This document shows, in pieces, positions 61,707-64,000 of a stretch of DNA of 64,000 bases (positions are counted from its first letter, which is position 1; each line of letters starts with the position of its first letter). The stretch covers positions 682,001 to 746,000 of the forward strand of contig NZ_BOOC01000003.1 in NCBI RefSeq assembly GCF_016863035.1, in the 5' to 3' direction. Under the pieces are notes generated by a model. That model had not been told where the DNA came from, made no database searches, and worked only from the letters and a program-made list of their open reading frames with translations. Position numbers and translations under genes: made by a program. This stretch comes from Microbispora corallina. Lineage in GTDB: Bacteria > Actinomycetota > Actinomycetes > Streptosporangiales > Streptosporangiaceae.

Positions 61707-62213
61707 ATGCCCCCTGCGCGTCCGCGCCAGCCGTACGCCCTCCTCTGGTGGGCGCTCGCCGCCGGTGTCAGCCTCCAGGCCCTCGCCGGGCCCTGCCCTG
61801 CGGCGCCTCCGCCCGGCGACACGCCCGGCTGGACGTTGTACGCCCCGCCGGGCACGGGCGTATTGATGCTCGCGATCCAGCTCGCGGACGCCGCCGGGCT
61901 CGTGACGCTCGCGACCCCCGTCGCGCTCGCGCTGCTGGCCTGGGCCGTCGCCGTGCGCGGTCCCGGCCGGCCGGCGACGCACGTGCGGGCGGCGGCGGCC
62001 GGCGTCGCGCTCGTCGCGGCCGGTTACGCCTCCGGGCGGGCCTCGGCCCTGCTCGCCGCGCCGGCGGACATCGTGTACGTGACAGAAGCGCCGGGGGACG
62101 GGTGGCTGCCCGCGGCCGACGTCCTGGCGCCGCTGCTCGGCCCCGCCCTCCTCGTGATGGCCGCCGCGCGGGCCGGGATCCGTCCGGGCCTTCGGGGGGC
62201 GGTGGCGGTATGA
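61707..62213 (+). CDS. Hypothetical membrane protein
   Basis: A 168-aa protein with about four hydrophobic helices (residues about 10-28, 50-80, 90-112, 135-155) and a Pro-rich loop after the first. No family recognised. Its stop overlaps the SDR start (ATGA), so it is probably cotranscribed with that gene. Confidence 0.7.
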   Translation: MPPARPRQPYALLWWALAAGVSLQALAGPCPAAPPPGDTPGWTLYAPPGTGVLMLAIQLADAAGLVTLATPVALALLAWAVAVRGPGRPATHVRAAAAGVALVAAGYASGRASALLAAPADIVYVTEAPGDGWLPAADVLAPLLGPALLVMAAARAGIRPGLRGAVAV

Positions 62214-62974
62214 CCGGGCGGGAGGGGCGGACGGGGAAGGTGGCCCTGGTCACCGGCGCGAGCCGGGGGATCGGCGCCGCGACCGCGCGGGAGCTGGGCG
62301 GCCGGGGCTACCACGTGATCGCCGACTACCGGCGGGACGAGGCGGCGGCCCTGGCCGTCGTGGCGGACGTCGAGGCGGCCGGAGGGACGGCCCGGGCCGT
62401 CCGGGCGGACGTCTGCGACCCCGGCGAGGTGGCCGCCCTGGTGGCGGCGTGCGAGCGCGTCGACGTCCTGGTGTGCAACGCGAACATCCAGCCGCCGTTC
62501 GCCGCCCTGGCCGACCTGTCCTGGGAGGACTTCGCCGGCAAGGTCACCCGCGAGCTCGCCGCCGTCTTCCACGTGACGAAGGCGGTGCTGGAGGTGATGC
62601 GCGGGCAGGGCGGCGGCCGGATCGTGTACGTCTCCAGCATCAGCGCCGACGCCGTGGGACCGGGCACGATCGCCCATAGCACCGCGAAGGCCGCACTGGA
62701 GATGTTCGCGCAGCACGTCACCGCCGAGGCGGGGCCGCACGGCATCGGCGTCGCCGTCGTCGCCCCCGGCGCCGTGCGCACCGACGCCACGGCGGGCCTG
62801 ATGTCTCCGGAGTTCGAGGCGAGGTGGGGACGCCGGTCGGTGCTCGGGCGCATGCTCGAACCCGAGGACGTGGCCACGGTGATCGCCTCGGTGGCCGACG
62901 GGGGATTCCATGCCGTCAGCGGGGCCCGTATAACCGTCGACGGGGGGCAGCGCTTCATCGCGGCCCCCCGCTGA
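62210..62974 (+). CDS. SDR-family protein with catalytic Tyr replaced by His
   Basis: A 254-aa short-chain dehydrogenase/reductase fold: cofactor motif VTGASRGIGAAT, NAN near residues 90-92, Ser143 in YVSSISAD, and the C-terminal ARITVDGGQRFI. The YxxxK motif reads HSTAK, with His156 in the Tyr position and Lys160 kept. Loss of the proton donor suggests a non-oxidoreductase or impaired activity. The start overlaps the membrane protein stop. Confidence 0.88.
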   Translation: MTGREGRTGKVALVTGASRGIGAATARELGGRGYHVIADYRRDEAAALAVVADVEAAGGTARAVRADVCDPGEVAALVAACERVDVLVCNANIQPPFAALADLSWEDFAGKVTRELAAVFHVTKAVLEVMRGQGGGRIVYVSSISADAVGPGTIAHSTAKAALEMFAQHVTAEAGPHGIGVAVVAPGAVRTDATAGLMSPEFEARWGRRSVLGRMLEPEDVATVIASVADGGFHAVSGARITVDGGQRFIAAPR

Positions 62975-62996
62975 CGGGACGGGAGGAGACGGCCGC

Positions 62997-64000
62997 ATGG
63001 GGGACGCCGAGCCGGGGGACGCCGGGCGTGACCGGCCGCTGTGGCGGGACCGGAACTTCGGGATCTTCCTGGGCGTGCAGACCGCCTCCGTCGGGGGCGA
63101 CGCGTTCTCGGCGGTAGCGCTGCCGCTGCTGGTGCTCCACGCCACGGGCTCGGTCGCCCGGATGGGTCTGGTCACGGCTCTGGCGGGGGCGGCGTCCATC
63201 GTCGCGGGAATCTTCGCGGGCGTCCTGGCCGACCGGCTCGACCGGCGCTCCCTGCTGATCGCCTGCGACGCCGCCAGGGCCGTCCTGTACGGGCTGGTCG
63301 TGGCCTTCCCCCACCTCGGCGTCGTGTACGTGGTCGTGCCCCTCGGGGCCGCCCTCGGGATGGTGTTCGAGGTCACGTACGTCACGGTGGTGCCCGCGCT
63401 GGTCGGCGAGGGCCAGATCATGCGGGCGAACAGCCGCCTCTACGGGACGTACGCGGTGGCGAGCGTGGTGGGACCGGCGGTGGCGGGGACGCTGTCGGCG
63501 GCGTTCGGGCCGCAGACGGCCATCGCGGTCGACGCCGCCAGCTTCGCCGTCTCCGCCGCCGGCCTCTGCCTCGTCCGCCTCCGCGTCCGGCCCGGACGGC
63601 TGGAGGCGCCCGCCGCGAGCCCGCTGAGGGACGTGCTCGCCGGGGCGCGGTTCCTGTGGCGGCACCCCGTGCTGCGGACGCTGACCGCGCTGCTGTCGTT
63701 CCTGACGTTCGTGACGTACGGCCTGACCGACGTGCTGATCTACCGCCTGGAGCGCGACCTCGGGCAGCCGGACGGCGTGGCCGGGTACGTGCTCGCCGCG
63801 GCCGCCTGCGGGTCGCTCGGCGCGGCCCTGCTGGCGGGGCCGCTGCGGGGCAGGTTCGGCTTCGGGCCCACCTGGATCGGCGCGTACGCGCTGGGCGGCC
63901 TGGCCGTGGCCGCGCTCGGGCTGGTCACGAGCGTGCCTGCGGTGGCGGTGCTGGCCGCGGCGTTCCTGTTCTGCACGGGCGCGGCCGGGATCTCCTCGAT
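62997..64000 (+). CDS. MFS transporter, C-terminus cut by window edge
   Basis: At least 334 aa of a major facilitator related to the enterobactin/macrolide efflux branch (MFS_3): RDRNFGIFLGVQTASVGGDA, motif A GVLADRLDRRSLLIACDAAR, TYVTVVPALVGEGQIMRANS, and FLWRHPVLRTLTALLSFLTF. GGGAGGAG precedes the ATG by 8 nt and the gene follows the SDR by 22 bp. The frame is open at the window end, so only the first nine or ten helices are seen. Confidence 0.88.
   Translation, partial: MGDAEPGDAGRDRPLWRDRNFGIFLGVQTASVGGDAFSAVALPLLVLHATGSVARMGLVTALAGAASIVAGIFAGVLADRLDRRSLLIACDAARAVLYGLVVAFPHLGVVYVVVPLGAALGMVFEVTYVTVVPALVGEGQIMRANSRLYGTYAVASVVGPAVAGTLSAAFGPQTAIAVDAASFAVSAAGLCLVRLRVRPGRLEAPAASPLRDVLAGARFLWRHPVLRTLTALLSFLTFVTYGLTDVLIYRLERDLGQPDGVAGYVLAAAACGSLGAALLAGPLRGRFGFGPTWIGAYALGGLAVAALGLVTSVPAVAVLAAAFLFCTGAAGISS

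Overview
The window is GC-rich chromosomal DNA of a filamentous actinomycete, most like the Streptosporangiales. The supporting signs are GC-saturated third codon positions, frequent GTG starts, start/stop overlaps (ATGA, GTGA), many leaderless starts, CelR/CebR-regulated cellulases, a GerW sporulation gene, a wax-ester synthase and a TTA (bldA-type) leucine codon in a secreted enzyme. Genus cannot be assigned from this. No tRNA, rRNA, CRISPR array, insertion sequence or prophage was found. Both ends cut genes: a GH9 cellulase on the left and an MFS transporter on the right.

Layout. 1-3.75 kb: a cellulose operon on the minus strand, GH48 exocellulase then GH9 endoglucanase, under a promoter with a perfect CelR box. 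3.9-6.5 kb: an envelope/stress operon (holin-like, DUF3618, YihY). 6.6-9.8 kb: MaoC dehydratase, acyl-CoA dehydrogenase, HIT protein, haloalkane dehalogenase-like hydrolase. 9.9-15.9 kb: a carboxylate-uptake locus with LytS-type kinase, LytTR regulator and two sodium/solute symporters, each preceded by a small two-helix membrane protein, with a LytTR-type direct repeat before the second pair. 16-26 kb: mixed chromosomal genes (TetR, WS/DGAT, sulfite-oxidase-like enzyme, PolX polymerase, methyltransferase, acetyltransferases, aldo/keto reductase, GerW, DUF998).

26.3-29.2 kb holds a DGPF protein and an unusual 765-residue protein: a complete ECF42-type sigma factor joined in one frame to a tyrosine-recombinase-like domain that has lost two catalytic residues. 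A DHA2 exporter with a divergent XRE regulator, a DUF2203 protein and a degenerate CbiX-like protein follow.

33.2-45.1 kb is the most striking metabolic block, eleven co-directional and mostly overlapping genes: LacI regulator with two operators, two sugar ABC permeases, a lipoprotein binding protein, four successive ADP-ribosylglycohydrolase (ARH) family proteins, a PfkB kinase, a class III CoA-transferase and a CitE-like lyase. A kinase-like phosphotransferase, an IolE-like isomerase and an MFS transporter follow. I read this as an undescribed import and catabolic route for a ribosylated or other N-/O-glycosidic compound; that reading is inference.

49-64 kb: a secreted GH28-type pectinase with TTA as codon 2, a stand-alone LigD-type primase/polymerase, a GMC (cholesterol oxidase-like) oxidoreductase with a Cys-nucleophile hydrolase, a large LuxR-family (LAL) regulator, then divergently a molybdopterin oxidoreductase lacking its N-terminal iron-sulfur cysteines with a small helical partner, a membrane protein, an SDR without its catalytic tyrosine, and an MFS transporter.
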